This document shows, one piece after another, positions 45,904 through 55,777 of a DNA stretch of 64,000 bases (positions are counted from its first letter, which is position 1; each line of letters starts with the position of its first letter). The position numbers and the translations under genes were made by a program. Origin of the DNA: Demequina silvatica (GTDB taxonomy: Bacteria > Actinomycetota > Actinomycetes > Actinomycetales > Demequinaceae); assembly GCF_000971215.1 (NCBI RefSeq), contig NZ_BBMA01000011.1:62001-126000 (forward strand), written 5' to 3'. The notes below the pieces were generated by a model. The model was not told where the DNA came from. It saw nothing but the letters and a program-made list of their open reading frames with translations, and searched no databases.

Positions 45904-46466
45904 TGACTGCCCTGTTCCCGAAGGTGGGCTCGCTCAAGCTCGGCTACCACCCGACCCAGGTCGACGAGTTCTTCGACAAGGCCCGCTCCGCGTACGAGCG
46001 CCCCGGCCAGCCCGACTCCTCGCTCGTCTCGCTGGACGTGCGCCGCACCGCGTTCGACCTCAAGCACGGCGGCTACGACACGGGCGCCGTCGACTCGGCG
46101 CTCGACCGCCTCGAGGCCGCGTTCATCGGCCGCCAGCGCGAGTCCTTCGTGCGCACCAACGGCCAGGACGCGTGGATGCAGGACCTCGCGCAGCGCGCGC
46201 AGACCCTGTACCCGCGCCTGCGCCGCCCCGCCGGCGAGCGCTTCGGCCACCCGTCCGCCGTGGGCACCGGCTACCGCGCGAGCGACGTCGACGACCTGCT
46301 CACGCGCATCACCGCGTTCTTCGACCGCGGCGCCCCGCTGACCGCCGACGAGGTGCGCGGCGCGACGTTCCGCTCCGCTCTCGGCAGCCGCGCCTACGAC
46401 GAGGCCACCGTGGACGCGTTCCTCGCGCGCATGGTCGACATCTTGCTCGGCGTCTCCGAGGGATGA
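45903..46466 (+). CDS. DivIVA-domain repeat protein
   Basis: 187 aa. Two copies of a DivIVA-type N-terminal motif are seen: L-G-Y-H-P-T-Q-V-D-E-F-F near residue 13 and G-Y-R-A-S-D-V-D-D-L-L near residue 123, each followed by a stretch including V-x-x-A/T-x-F (the DivI1A repeat). The long coiled coil of true DivIVA is lacking, so this is a small relative, possibly membrane- or division-associated. Overlaps rlmN and dxr by one and four bases. Confidence 0.78.
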   Translation: MTALFPKVGSLKLGYHPTQVDEFFDKARSAYERPGQPDSSLVSLDVRRTAFDLKHGGYDTGAVDSALDRLEAAFIGRQRESFVRTNGQDAWMQDLAQRAQTLYPRLRRPAGERFGHPSAVGTGYRASDVDDLLTRITAFFDRGAPLTADEVRGATFRSALGSRAYDEATVDAFLARMVDILLGVSEG

Positions 46467-47617
46467 CCCGCACCGTCTCCCTGCTGGGGTCGACCGGTTC
46501 GATCGGCACCCAGGCCCTCGACGTGGTCGCGCGCCACCCCGACCGCCTCGAGGTGGTCGCGCTCGCCGCCGGCGGCTCCGACCCGGGTGCGATCGTCGCC
46601 CAGGCGCGCGCGCATCGTCCCCGCTACGTGGCCGTGGCACGCGAGTCCGTCGCCGCCGAGATCGCCGACGCCCTTCCGGGCGTCGAGGTCAGGGGAGGGG
46701 ACGATGCGGTGGTCGAGGCCGCGCGGATGGGCGCCGACGTGGTGCTCAACGGGATGACCGGCTCGGTGGGCCTGCGTCCCACGCTCGCGGCTCTCGAGTC
46801 CGGCTCGACGCTCGCGCTCGCCAACAAGGAGTCGCTGGTCGCCGGCGGCGCCCTGGTGCTGGCGGCGAAGCAGCGCGAGGACCAGATCGTGCCCGTCGAC
46901 TCCGAGCATTCCGCGCTCGCGCAGTCGCTGCGTTCCGGCGCGCACGGCGAGGTGCGGCGGCTGGTGGTGACCGCGTCGGGCGGCGCCTTCCGGGGACGCT
47001 CGCGCGCGTCGCTCGCGCGGGTCACCCCTGCGGACGCCCTCGCGCACCCGAACTGGGACATGGGCCCGGTGGTCACCATCAACTCGGCGTCGATGGTGAA
47101 CAAGGCGCTCGAGGTCGCGGAGGCGCACCTGCTGTTCGGGATCGCGATGGACCGGATCGACGTGGTGGTCCACCCGCAGTCGATCGTGCACTCGATGGTC
47201 GAGTTCGTCGATGGCGCGACCATCGCCCAGGCCTCGCCGCCCGACATGCGCCTGCCCATCGCGCTGGGGCTGAGCTGGCCCGACCGCCTCGCGGACGTGG
47301 CGCCGCGGCTCGACTGGACCCACGCGCAGTCTTGGACGTTCGAGCCGCTCGACGAGGACGCGTTCCCCGCGATCCGCCTCATGCGCGACGCGGTGGCGGC
47401 GTCCGCGCTCCACCCCGCCGTGTTCAACGCCGCGAACGAGGAGTGCGTGCAGGCGTTCGTCGACGGCGTGCTGCCGTTCCTCGGGATCGTGGACACGGTC
47501 CGGCGCGTTGTCGAGGAGTACAGCGCCCCCGCGGAGGTCAGCCTCGAGCAGGTCGACCGCGCGGAGGCGTGGGCGCGCGCCCGGGCGAGGGACGCGATCG
47601 CGGAAGTGAGAAGGTAG
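46463..47617 (+). CDS. dxr: 1-deoxy-D-xylulose 5-phosphate reductoisomerase
   Basis: A 384-aa enzyme of the MEP pathway, making 2-C-methylerythritol 4-phosphate. NADPH loop G-S-T-G-S-I-G-T-Q near the N-terminus; metal-binding D-S-E-H-S-A-L; A-S-G-G-A-F-R and the C-terminal A-N-E-E-C-V motif. Two copies of the dispersed word, in opposite orientation, lie 78 bp apart within it (46611, read His-Arg-Pro; 46699, read Asp-Asp-Ala). Together with ispG downstream it marks an MEP isoprenoid cluster. Confidence 0.96.
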   Translation: MTRTVSLLGSTGSIGTQALDVVARHPDRLEVVALAAGGSDPGAIVAQARAHRPRYVAVARESVAAEIADALPGVEVRGGDDAVVEAARMGADVVLNGMTGSVGLRPTLAALESGSTLALANKESLVAGGALVLAAKQREDQIVPVDSEHSALAQSLRSGAHGEVRRLVVTASGGAFRGRSRASLARVTPADALAHPNWDMGPVVTINSASMVNKALEVAEAHLLFGIAMDRIDVVVHPQSIVHSMVEFVDGATIAQASPPDMRLPIALGLSWPDRLADVAPRLDWTHAQSWTFEPLDEDAFPAIRLMRDAVAASALHPAVFNAANEECVQAFVDGVLPFLGIVDTVRRVVEEYSAPAEVSLEQVDRAEAWARARARDAIAEVRR

Positions 47618-47622
47618 GAGAC

Positions 47623-48936
47623 ATGGCTGAGGTGATCGGGTGGCTGGTGCTGCTCGTGGGGCTGCTGGTCTCGATCGCGCTGCACGAGCTGGGGCACATG
47701 ATCCCCGCGAAGCGGTTCGGCGTGCGGGTGAGCGAGTACTTCGTGGGCTTCGGTCCCACGCTGTGGTCGCGCCGCGGCAAGGAGACCGAGTACGGCGTCA
47801 AGGCCATCCCCCTCGGCGGCTACGTCAAGCTGGTCGGCATGATCCCGCCCGCGGAGGCGGTCAAGCCCGTGCAGGGCACCGGCCGCATCGCGCAGCTCAT
47901 CGTCGACACCCGTGAGGCCTCCGTCGAGGAGATCCAGCCGGGCGAGGACCACCGCGCGTTCTACCACCTCACGTGGTGGCGCAAGGCGATCGTGATGTTC
48001 GGCGGCCCCGCGGTCAACCTGGTCCTCGCGATCCTCATCTTCACGGGCGTGCTGTTCTTCGTGGGCACCCCGGGCCACGCGACCCTGACCGTCGCGCAGG
48101 TCACCCCCTGCGTGCCCGCCGCCGGCGAGGTCGAGTGCGCCGCCGGCGACCCCGCGTCGCCCGCCTCCGCGTCCGGCCTTCAGGAGGGCGACACCGTCAC
48201 CGCGGTCGACGGCTCCCCTGTGACCGGCTGGGAGGACTTCACCGACTACGTCGCGGACCGCCCGGGCGAGGAGGTGGTCCTCACCGTGGACCGCGCCGGC
48301 GAGACGCTCGAGATCCCCCTCACGCCCGCGCTGCGCGACCGCGCCGTCTACGACGACGAGGGCGCCGTGGTGACCGACGCGAACGGCGAGGTCGTCACCG
48401 AGCAGGTGGGCTACATGGGCATCTCGCCCGTGACCGAGACGCAGCGCCAGGGGATCGGCGCCGGTCTCGAGTACACCGGCTACGTGCTCGAGGCGACCGC
48501 CGGGGTGATCGTCCACCTGCCCGAGAACGTCTACCACGTCGCCCGCGCCTCGCTCGGTCTCGAGGAGCGCACCACGGACTCCGTCATGGGCCTCGTCGGC
48601 GTGGGTCGCGTCGCAGGGGAGATCTCGGGCGCCGACCTCGACGGCTACAGCGTGAGCGACAAGGTCGCCGACATGCTGATGCTGCTGGGCAGCCTCAACC
48701 TCGCGCTCTTCGCCTTCAACATGATCCCGCTGGTCCCCCTGGACGGCGGGCACATCGCCTCCGCCTTCTGGCAGGGCATCAAGAACGGGTGGGCGCGCGT
48801 GCGCGGCCTGCCCCGGCCCGCCCCCGTGGACGTGGCCCGCATGATGCCCCTCGCCTACGGCGTCTTCGCCCTGCTTCTGGTCATGGGCGTCATCCTCATC
48901 TACGCGGACATCGTCGCGCCCGTCAGCGTGGTATGA
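47623..48936 (+). CDS. rseP: RseP/Rip1-type site-2 intramembrane metalloprotease
   Basis: A 437-aa membrane zinc protease. H-E-L-G-H at 21-25 gives the zinc ligands, and [12 protein letters not shown] near residue 365 the third. A PDZ domain lies between (about 185-260, [14 protein letters not shown]). In mycobacteria Rip1 cleaves anti-sigma factors; no anti-sigma gene is adjacent here. ATG after TAGGAG. The dxr-rseP-ispG order is conserved. Confidence 0.93.
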   Translation: MAEVIGWLVLLVGLLVSIALHELGHMIPAKRFGVRVSEYFVGFGPTLWSRRGKETEYGVKAIPLGGYVKLVGMIPPAEAVKPVQGTGRIAQLIVDTREASVEEIQPGEDHRAFYHLTWWRKAIVMFGGPAVNLVLAILIFTGVLFFVGTPGHATLTVAQVTPCVPAAGEVECAAGDPASPASASGLQEGDTVTAVDGSPVTGWEDFTDYVADRPGEEVVLTVDRAGETLEIPLTPALRDRAVYDDEGAVVTDANGEVVTEQVGYMGISPVTETQRQGIGAGLEYTGYVLEATAGVIVHLPENVYHVARASLGLEERTTDSVMGLVGVGRVAGEISGADLDGYSVSDKVADMLMLLGSLNLALFAFNMIPLVPLDGGHIASAFWQGIKNGWARVRGLPRPAPVDVARMMPLAYGVFALLLVMGVILIYADIVAPVSVV

Positions 48937-48961
48937 CGGCCGGGCCGCAACAACCTTGGGA

Positions 48962-48973
48962 GATACTGACAAC
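48962..48973 (+). promoter_or_regulatory. Candidate leaderless internal promoter of ispG
   Basis: GATACT (48962-48967), six bases, GTG at 48974; no Shine-Dalgarno. Would allow ispG transcription apart from the dxr-rseP unit. Confidence 0.45.
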
Positions 48974-50128
48974 GTGACAGCCATCGGACTCGGCATGCCC
49001 GCGATGCCCGCACCCGTGATCTCGCCCCGCCGCAAGACGCGCAAGATCAAGGTCGGCAACCTCTACGTGGGCGGCGACGCACCCGTCAGCGTGCAGTCGA
49101 TGACCACCACCAAGACGCACGACATCAACGCGACGCTCCAGCAGATCGCGGAGCTCACCGCGGCCGGCTGCGACATCGTGCGCGTGGCCTGCCCCACGCA
49201 GGACGACGCGGACGCGCTGCCCGCGATCGCGAAGAAGTCCAACATCCCCGTGATCGCGGACATCCACTTCCAGCCCAAGTACGTGTTCGCGGCCATCGAG
49301 GCCGGCTGCGCGGCGGTGCGCGTCAACCCGGGCAACATCAAGAAGTTCGACGACCAGGTCAAGGAGATCGCGCAGGCCGCGAAGGACCACGGCACGTCGA
49401 TCCGCATCGGCGTCAACGCGGGCTCGCTCGACAAGCGCCTGCTCGAGAAGTACGGCAAGCCCACGCCGGAGGCGCTGGTCGAGTCCGCCGTGTGGGAGGC
49501 GAGCCTGTTCGAGGAGCACGGCTTCCACGACTTCAAGATCTCGGTCAAGCACAACGACCCGGTGGTCATGGTGCGCGCGTACGAGATGCTGAGCGAGCGC
49601 GGCGACTGGCCGCTCCACCTCGGCGTCACTGAGGCCGGCCCGGCGTTCCAAGGCACCATCAAGTCCGCGACGGCGTTCGGCGCGCTGCTGAGCCAGGGCA
49701 TCGGCGACACCATCCGCGTGTCCCTGTCCGCGCCTCCCGTCGAGGAGGTCAAGGTGGGCATCCAGATCCTCCAGGCGCTCAACCTGCGTCCCCGCAAGCT
49801 CGAGATCGTGTCCTGCCCGTCGTGCGGCCGCGCCCAGGTGGACGTGTACGAGCTCGCGGAGAAGGTGACCGCCGGCCTCGAGGGCATGGAGGTGCCGCTG
49901 CGCGTCGCCGTGATGGGCTGCGTGGTGAACGGGCCGGGCGAGGCGCGCGAGGCGGACCTCGGCGTCGCATCGGGCAACGGCAAGGGCCAGATCTTCGTCA
50001 AGGGCGAGGTCATCAAGACCGTGCCGGAGCGCGACATCGTCGAGACCCTGATCGAGGAGGCGATGAAGATCGCCGAGACCATGGAGCCCGTCGAGGGCGC
50101 AAGTCCCCAGGTGATCGCGGCGTCATGA
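48974..50128 (+). CDS. ispG: 4-hydroxy-3-methylbut-2-enyl diphosphate synthase
   Basis: A 384-aa iron-sulfur enzyme, penultimate step of the MEP pathway. TIM-barrel N-terminal part ([15 protein letters not shown]) and C-terminal 4Fe-4S cysteines in S-C-P-S-C-G-R and [10 protein letters not shown]. The GTG matches the promoter spacing; a TTG six codons upstream is possible. Overlaps the GNAT gene by 4 bp. Confidence 0.95.
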   Translation: MTAIGLGMPAMPAPVISPRRKTRKIKVGNLYVGGDAPVSVQSMTTTKTHDINATLQQIAELTAAGCDIVRVACPTQDDADALPAIAKKSNIPVIADIHFQPKYVFAAIEAGCAAVRVNPGNIKKFDDQVKEIAQAAKDHGTSIRIGVNAGSLDKRLLEKYGKPTPEALVESAVWEASLFEEHGFHDFKISVKHNDPVVMVRAYEMLSERGDWPLHLGVTEAGPAFQGTIKSATAFGALLSQGIGDTIRVSLSAPPVEEVKVGIQILQALNLRPRKLEIVSCPSCGRAQVDVYELAEKVTAGLEGMEVPLRVAVMGCVVNGPGEAREADLGVASGNGKGQIFVKGEVIKTVPERDIVETLIEEAMKIAETMEPVEGASPQVIAAS

Positions 50129-51045
50129 CGGACTCGCTGCTCAGGCGCGCCCAGCATTCGCTGGCGCCCCTGCAGCGGCGTGACCTGGACGCGGCCCTTA
50201 CGGTCGCGATGCGCGACCCCGTCGCGCACGTGGTCCCGATCATGCACCTCGAGACCGCACGCGCGTCGGGCGTGATGCCCGGCTCGCTGTGGGCGGTGCG
50301 GCGGCGCCTCGGGCTGCACTCGTCCCTGGTGGGGCTGGTGTGGAACGGTGCCAACCTGTCCGCGGTGCTCCCCGACGGGGACCAGGAGGACGCGGACACG
50401 CTGCGCGCCGAGGTGGCCGCGGCGGCCGTCGCGCGGCTCACCCGCCCCGCGGCGCTGGTGGGTCCCGCCGACGTGACGCTGGACCTGTGGGGCCGCCTCG
50501 AGCCGTGGTGGGGGCCCGCGCGCGAGGTGCGCGCCCGCCAGGTGTCGATGGCGATCGACCACGAGCCCACCCGCGTGGCCGGCGTCGACGCCGCGGGCCT
50601 GGACCTCGAGGCGGTGCGGCGCTCGACGCTCGACGACTACGACCTGCTCCTGCCCGCGTGCGTCCACATGTTCATCGGCGAGGTGGGCTACGACCCGATG
50701 CGCCACGGCCGCGCCGGCTACGAGGAGCGGCTGCGCTACCTGGTGCGCGCCGGACGCTCCTACCTGCAGCTCGGCACGGTCGACGGCCGGCGCCAGGTGG
50801 TGTTCAAGGCCGAGGTGGGCGCGCTCGGCGGGGGAGTGGCGCAGCTCCAGGGCGTGTGGGTCCACCCCGAGCTCCGGGGCCGGGGCCTCGCGCGTGCGGG
50901 CCTGGGCGCCGTGGTCGACGCCGCACGCTCGCAGCTCGCGCCCACGGTGAGCCTGTACGTCAACGACTTCAACCCCGTCGCGATCCGCGCGTACGAGGCG
51001 GTGGGCTTCGCCCGGGTCGGCACCTTCGCCACCGTGATGTTCTAG
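50125..51045 (+). CDS. GNAT acetyltransferase with DUF4081 domain
   Basis: 306 aa. The N-terminal half is a DUF4081-like region ([19 protein letters not shown]), and the C-terminal half a GNAT fold with the acetyl-CoA site [14 protein letters not shown] and a final [14 protein letters not shown]. Substrate unknown; this gene follows ispG throughout actinobacteria. It ends the long pyrH-to-GNAT co-directional run. Confidence 0.85.
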   Translation: MTDSLLRRAQHSLAPLQRRDLDAALTVAMRDPVAHVVPIMHLETARASGVMPGSLWAVRRRLGLHSSLVGLVWNGANLSAVLPDGDQEDADTLRAEVAAAAVARLTRPAALVGPADVTLDLWGRLEPWWGPAREVRARQVSMAIDHEPTRVAGVDAAGLDLEAVRRSTLDDYDLLLPACVHMFIGEVGYDPMRHGRAGYEERLRYLVRAGRSYLQLGTVDGRRQVVFKAEVGALGGGVAQLQGVWVHPELRGRGLARAGLGAVVDAARSQLAPTVSLYVNDFNPVAIRAYEAVGFARVGTFATVMF

Positions 51046-51125
51046 GCTCCCGCCGCCCGGACAGCCGCGCCGCTTGGCACGGTGTGACGTAGGCCTCAAT
51101 GCATTCCTGACCAGGCGCGACGCGC

Positions 51126-51170
51126 TAGCATCCCTCCACGGGCGTCGGTGCCCGGCACGTCGCAGGGGGA
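51126..51170 (+). promoter_or_regulatory. Possible promoter of the SLH protein gene
   Basis: TAGCAT (51126-51131), with TTCCTG at 51104-51109 (16-bp spacer) as a weak -35, and AGGGGGA at about 51164-51170 as the Shine-Dalgarno before the ATG at 51174. Confidence 0.35.
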
Positions 51171-51173
51171 TAC

Positions 51174-54100
51174 ATGCTCGGCAGGACCATGCTGACGCGC
51201 GCCACGAGCGCGCTCGGAGCCGCATTGATGGTCGCGGGGCTCGCGGCCGCGCCCGCGCAGGCCGCGGAGGCGCTTCCCACCGGCTCGGTCGTGGTCGGCG
51301 TGACCCACTGGGCCGACGGCTCCGTCGCGACCGGGGGATGCGTCGAGGCGTTCGACGCCGCAGGCACGTCGGTGGGCTCGGACTGCGTGGGCGAGGCCGG
51401 CACCTACACGGTGGGCGGGCTCGCGGACGGCGACTACCGCCTCAAGCTCTCCGGCTTCGGCACCGCCCCGACGCAGTACTACGACCGCGCATCGACCCTC
51501 GCGTCCGCGACCGCCGTCACGGTCGCCGACGGTGGGGCCGCCGATATCTCGTATGCGCTGCTGGCCAAGAGCACGATCAGCGGCACGGTGCGCGACACTG
51601 ACGGCGCCCCGATGGCGGGCGTGACGGTCACGATGCGGGACGCCGCGGCTGACGGCGACCTCGCTCGCGGCGCGTCGGTCGAGACCGGTGCCGACGGGCG
51701 GTACGTCCTCACGATCGCGGCGAACACCAGCCAGCTGGTCTCCTTCGAGAAGACCGGCTTCGGCGCCAGCTCGTGGCCCAGCGCGCCCCTGAGCCAGGGA
51801 GGCACGTTCTACGGCCCCTCCGCACCATTCCGGACAAGGGCCGACATGGTGCTCGCCCCGGCTGGCGCGATCGAGGGCACGATCGCCGCGCCGCCCGGCC
51901 TGATCGCGACCGGCGCACAGGCGTGCGTGCTCGTCTACGACTACGCGTCGGACGGTCCGCCGCTGGCCAAGGGCTGTGGTCTCCTCGGCGAGCGGTTCCG
52001 CTTCGACGACCTGCGCGGGGGAGTAGACGCCGTGCGCGGGGGCGGGTACGTGCTCTGCGTCGCACCCTATCCCGCCACCCGGGGGTGCACCAGCGACACG
52101 GGTTGGTTTGGCGGACCGGCTTCGAGCCCCTTGGCGGCCAAGCGCATCGATGTGGAGGCGGGGAGCACCACCGCCGTCGCTCTGGCGTGGGGCGGAACGC
52201 TCAAGATCGCCGTCACGCTCGACAACGGCGCGCCGCTGTCGAGGGGATGCCTGGTTCCCCAGGACGGGCTCCCCGCCCTGGGTCTCACGACCAACTGCGC
52301 GCCGGTCGGCGGTGTGTTCACCGTCACGGCGACGAAGGACTTCTGGCTGAATCCCGGAGCCTTCGACCTGAGAGACGCGCTCAACACGCGCGACAGGAGC
52401 CTGTGGATGCCGCAGACGAGGGTCCAAGCGGGCGGCACCACGGTGATCCCGATCACGGTCCCCGCGCTAGGCAAGGCGTCGGCGACCGTGGCCGTCAAGC
52501 GCGCGGACGGCAACGCCATCACCAAGGGCTGCGTGTATGCGGTGCTCCACGGCCCGGCGAAGAAGGATAGGGGGCAGGACTGCACGATCGCGGCGGACGG
52601 AGTCGCGTCCTTCACGGGGTTGCCCGACGGGACGTACAGCTTCGAGGTGCGGGACGTGCCGGGCTCCTATGCGACCGTGGCCTATCCGGCGGTGGTCAAC
52701 GCGCCCGGGTCCCGGATCACGTTGTCGGGAACCCAGCACGTCCGCCTCGCGATGAAGCTGCCGACCACCCAGACGGTGCGCGGCCATGTGCTCGGCCCCG
52801 ACGGGGCTCCGGTCGCCGGTGCCACTGTCGTGCGAGCGAACAAGTCTGGCGTGCTGTCGACGGCCACGACGGCGAGCGACGGGTCCTACCAGATGGTTGC
52901 ACCTGTCGTGGCTTCCAGCATCGGAGTCATCGCAGCGGATAGCTACGGGCAGGCCTGGTACGCCTCGTCCGCGAGCTTCTCCGGCGCCACGACCGTGACG
53001 GGGCGCGCGAAGGCCCGGACGATCAGCGACGTCGACATCGCGCTCGAGCCCGGGCAACGGATCACGGGCACCATCGCGGTGCCCGACACCATGGCCGCCG
53101 CGTCGGCGTGCGTGATGGCGCTCGACCCGGCGGCGGCGATCGAGCTGGCGCGCGACTGCGGCGACGTGGGAGACCCCTTCGAGCTCGACGGGCTCGCCAC
53201 CGGGGCCTACCGGATCTGCGTCGCCCCCGCGCCGGCGACGGACGGCTGCTGGGGCGAGAAGTTGCCCGGCGCGATCGTCAGCCGCGGTGGCTCGCCGGTG
53301 ACGTCGACGATCGGCGCAGAAGACCTTGCGATGAACCTCGCGTTCGGCGGGACGGTGCTCGCCACCGCGAGGCGTTTCGACGGCACGGTCGTCATGGACG
53401 GGTGCGCCGATCTGCTCGACGGCAAGGCGGTTGCCGCGACGACCTGCGACAACGTCGACGGTGTGTTCACTTTGTCGGTCGGGCACGACCTCGGTCAGTA
53501 TCCGGAAGTGAGGGTGCGCGGCGCGGAGGCGCTGCAGGCGGCTCGACAGTCTGTTGCCGGGGTCGGCGCCGGGCGGACCGAGAACGTCCGCGTGTCGATG
53601 GAGGACGCGCCGTCGCTCAGGGGCACGATCATCCGGCCCGCCGGCCTGGAGGGGCTGACGGTCTGCGCACAGGTGACCGATGGAGCCGGGTTCGAGCGTG
53701 AGCAGTGCCTGGAGCCTGGCGTCTCGAAGTACTCGATCCAGGTGCACGAGCACACCTCCTACTACGTGCAGTTCTACTCCGAGGGCGCGGGCGCGGCGTT
53801 CCAGTGGTACGACGGCGCCGGTCGTAGGGCCAAGGCGAAGCCGGTGGAGGTTCCGACCTACGACGTGACGCTGCCGCCCGCGACGCTGAAGGTCGAGGCG
53901 ACGATCTCGGGAGTCATCACGACGTCCGCGGGAGCGCCGGCCTCAGGTGCGAAGGCGGTCGTGGTCGACATCGATGGCCGGGCGGTCCAGGCAGCCGTCG
54001 CCGGCGAGGATGGCGCCTACACGGTGGACAGCCTGCCGGCCGGCACGTACACGGTCCGATTCCTGGGTTCACCGGGGCAGGCGTCGCTTTGGTACGGCGG

Positions 54101-55598
54101 CACCCTCACCTCCGCGGGCGCGAAGACGATCACCGTCGCCGCGGGCGGCACCGGCCACGCCAGCGGACGGCTGCGCCCCGCGGGGACCATCCGAGTGTCG
54201 GTCACCGCCAAGTCGGGCGAGGCCGTGGCGGGCTGCCTCGAGGCGTACACGTCGCGCCTCGACTATGTGGGCCGCTATTGCGACACCGTCGATGGCGCCT
54301 ATGCGCTCGACGATCTGCTGCCAGGCACGTACGTGGTGCGTGCGGTGGGCTTCGACGGCCTCGGCGACAGGTGGTACCCGTCGGCGGTGGGGGTGTCGGA
54401 CGCCAAGCGGCTCACGGTGCGGACAGGCGAGACGGTCGCCGCGCGCATGGTGCTCGGCAAGGGAGGCACCATCGCCGGTCGGGTGTCTGCACCCCTGTTC
54501 GAAAGAGACGGGACCCCGATCAGGCTCTACACGCTCGCAGGTCAACTTGTGGACTCCACGACCGCGGACGTCAGCGGTAACTACTCCTTCGATCATGTCC
54601 CCGCCGGGTCGTTCCGCGTGTACATCGACCCGGCCGGACACCTCGGGGGATGGGTGCGCGCGCGCACCGCGATCTCGCCGCGCACGCTGACCTTCCCCAC
54701 CGCGTCGGGATCGTGGTCCATCACCGGTGCGGACCGGACACTGGGCCGCACGGAGCACGAGGGTGTGTTCGTCGGGTCGCTCAACGTCCCGCTCGACTTC
54801 ACCAGCAAGACCGTCTGCGCGGTGGCCATCAACAAGTGGAAGAGTGCGCGGGGCGCCATCTGCGGACCCCAGGGCGCGCCGTTCGCGCTCGAGGTGCCGG
54901 ACAGGGACTCGGTGCGCGTGGTGATGACCGACGGCGTCGTGACTACCCCCGCGCAGTGGAATGCCTTCACCGGGCGGCGGATCTGGGTGGGCGGGGCCTC
55001 GACGTACCGCTCGAGCCCGGCTTTCGACGGGCTATACGCGACCGAGGCGTACATCCCGGTCTACTTCTTCACGGACGTGACCTACGCAAGTCCGGCCTGG
55101 TTCGAGATCTCGTGGATCGCGGACGCCGGCATCGCCACCGGGTTCGGGGACGGGAGCTTCCGGCCTCAAGCCACCGTGACGCGCGGCCAGATGGCGCAGT
55201 ACCTCTACCGCCTTGCGGGCGAGCCTGACGTCCGCCTTCCCAAGGCGTCGCCGTTCACGGACGTCGCGGCGACGTCGCCGATCTACCGCGCTGCCCTGTG
55301 GCTCCGCCAGGAGGGGATCGTCACCACCCGCGCGTACCGCCCGGGCGACGCGGTGACGCGCGGCGCCACGGCGGACCTCCTCTACCGACTCGCGGACAAG
55401 CCGGCCTACACGCCTCCGTCGAAGTCGCCCTTCAAGGACGTCAAGACCACGAGCAGCACGTACAAGGCGATCACCTGGGCCGCGTCGAAGGGCATCGCGA
55501 TGGGGGACCCGGACGGCACGTACAAGCCCAACGCCTCGTTGACCCGCGTCCGCATGGCGCAGTCGGTGTACCGCTGGGCCGCCAAGTACGGCGGGTGA
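51174..55598 (+). CDS. Large secreted protein with carboxypeptidase-regulatory-like modules and C-terminal SLH domains
   Basis: A 1474-aa exported protein. Signal peptide about 1-31 (A-A-P-A-Q-A). Then about a dozen beta-rich modules with the pattern G-x-V-x-x-x-x-G-x-P-x-x-G-A-x-V and D-G-x-Y-x-x-x-x-L-x-x-G-x-Y, typical of CarboxypepD_reg-like/Cna-B-like folds. Many carry a pair of cysteines 12-17 residues apart (e.g. G-C-V-E-A-F ... S-D-C-V; G-C-L-E-A-Y ... Y-C-D). Three S-layer-homology repeats from about residue 1295 (F-T-D-V ... W-x-x-x-x-G-I; F-x-P-x-x-x-V-T-R) anchor it to the cell wall. Codon use is less biased than in the neighbouring core genes. A surface adhesin or structural role is inferred, not shown. 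Confidence 0.85.
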   Translation: MLGRTMLTRATSALGAALMVAGLAAAPAQAAEALPTGSVVVGVTHWADGSVATGGCVEAFDAAGTSVGSDCVGEAGTYTVGGLADGDYRLKLSGFGTAPTQYYDRASTLASATAVTVADGGAADISYALLAKSTISGTVRDTDGAPMAGVTVTMRDAAADGDLARGASVETGADGRYVLTIAANTSQLVSFEKTGFGASSWPSAPLSQGGTFYGPSAPFRTRADMVLAPAGAIEGTIAAPPGLIATGAQACVLVYDYASDGPPLAKGCGLLGERFRFDDLRGGVDAVRGGGYVLCVAPYPATRGCTSDTGWFGGPASSPLAAKRIDVEAGSTTAVALAWGGTLKIAVTLDNGAPLSRGCLVPQDGLPALGLTTNCAPVGGVFTVTATKDFWLNPGAFDLRDALNTRDRSLWMPQTRVQAGGTTVIPITVPALGKASATVAVKRADGNAITKGCVYAVLHGPAKKDRGQDCTIAADGVASFTGLPDGTYSFEVRDVPGSYATVAYPAVVNAPGSRITLSGTQHVRLAMKLPTTQTVRGHVLGPDGAPVAGATVVRANKSGVLSTATTASDGSYQMVAPVVASSIGVIAADSYGQAWYASSASFSGATTVTGRAKARTISDVDIALEPGQRITGTIAVPDTMAAASACVMALDPAAAIELARDCGDVGDPFELDGLATGAYRICVAPAPATDGCWGEKLPGAIVSRGGSPVTSTIGAEDLAMNLAFGGTVLATARRFDGTVVMDGCADLLDGKAVAATTCDNVDGVFTLSVGHDLGQYPEVRVRGAEALQAARQSVAGVGAGRTENVRVSMEDAPSLRGTIIRPAGLEGLTVCAQVTDGAGFEREQCLEPGVSKYSIQVHEHTSYYVQFYSEGAGAAFQWYDGAGRRAKAKPVEVPTYDVTLPPATLKVEATISGVITTSAGAPASGAKAVVVDIDGRAVQAAVAGEDGAYTVDSLPAGTYTVRFLGSPGQASLWYGGTLTSAGAKTITVAAGGTGHASGRLRPAGTIRVSVTAKSGEAVAGCLEAYTSRLDYVGRYCDTVDGAYALDDLLPGTYVVRAVGFDGLGDRWYPSAVGVSDAKRLTVRTGETVAARMVLGKGGTIAGRVSAPLFERDGTPIRLYTLAGQLVDSTTADVSGNYSFDHVPAGSFRVYIDPAGHLGGWVRARTAISPRTLTFPTASGSWSITGADRTLGRTEHEGVFVGSLNVPLDFTSKTVCAVAINKWKSARGAICGPQGAPFALEVPDRDSVRVVMTDGVVTTPAQWNAFTGRRIWVGGASTYRSSPAFDGLYATEAYIPVYFFTDVTYASPAWFEISWIADAGIATGFGDGSFRPQATVTRGQMAQYLYRLAGEPDVRLPKASPFTDVAATSPIYRAALWLRQEGIVTTRAYRPGDAVTRGATADLLYRLADKPAYTPPSKSPFKDVKTTSSTYKAITWAASKGIAMGDPDGTYKPNASLTRVRMAQSVYRWAAKYGG

Positions 55599-55777
55599 CG
55601 CTGCGGGGCAGGGCGACCCTTGCATCGTCCCCTCAACCTTGGCCCCATACAAGGAAAAAAGGAAAAAGCGTGCCAAAGCGCGCGAAGCGGAGTATGTTCC
55701 CAATCATCCGCACCGGGACACGGCGGTGATGCCGCGTTCCTGATCCATGTGCGGGTCGCATGACTGGGGGAACAGAT
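55599..55777. other. Intergenic region with an A-rich tract and a possible 19-aa ORF
   Basis: Contains a one-mismatch dispersed word (TGCATCGTCC, 55621), a run GGAAAAAAGGAAAAAGC (about 55653-55669) unusual for this genome, and a 20-codon reading frame GTG 55670 to TGA 55729 coding a basic peptide (P-K-R-A-K-R-S-M-F). Promoter or leader function for the next gene is possible. The true Shine-Dalgarno of that gene (GGGGGAA) lies just before 55778. Confidence 0.4.
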
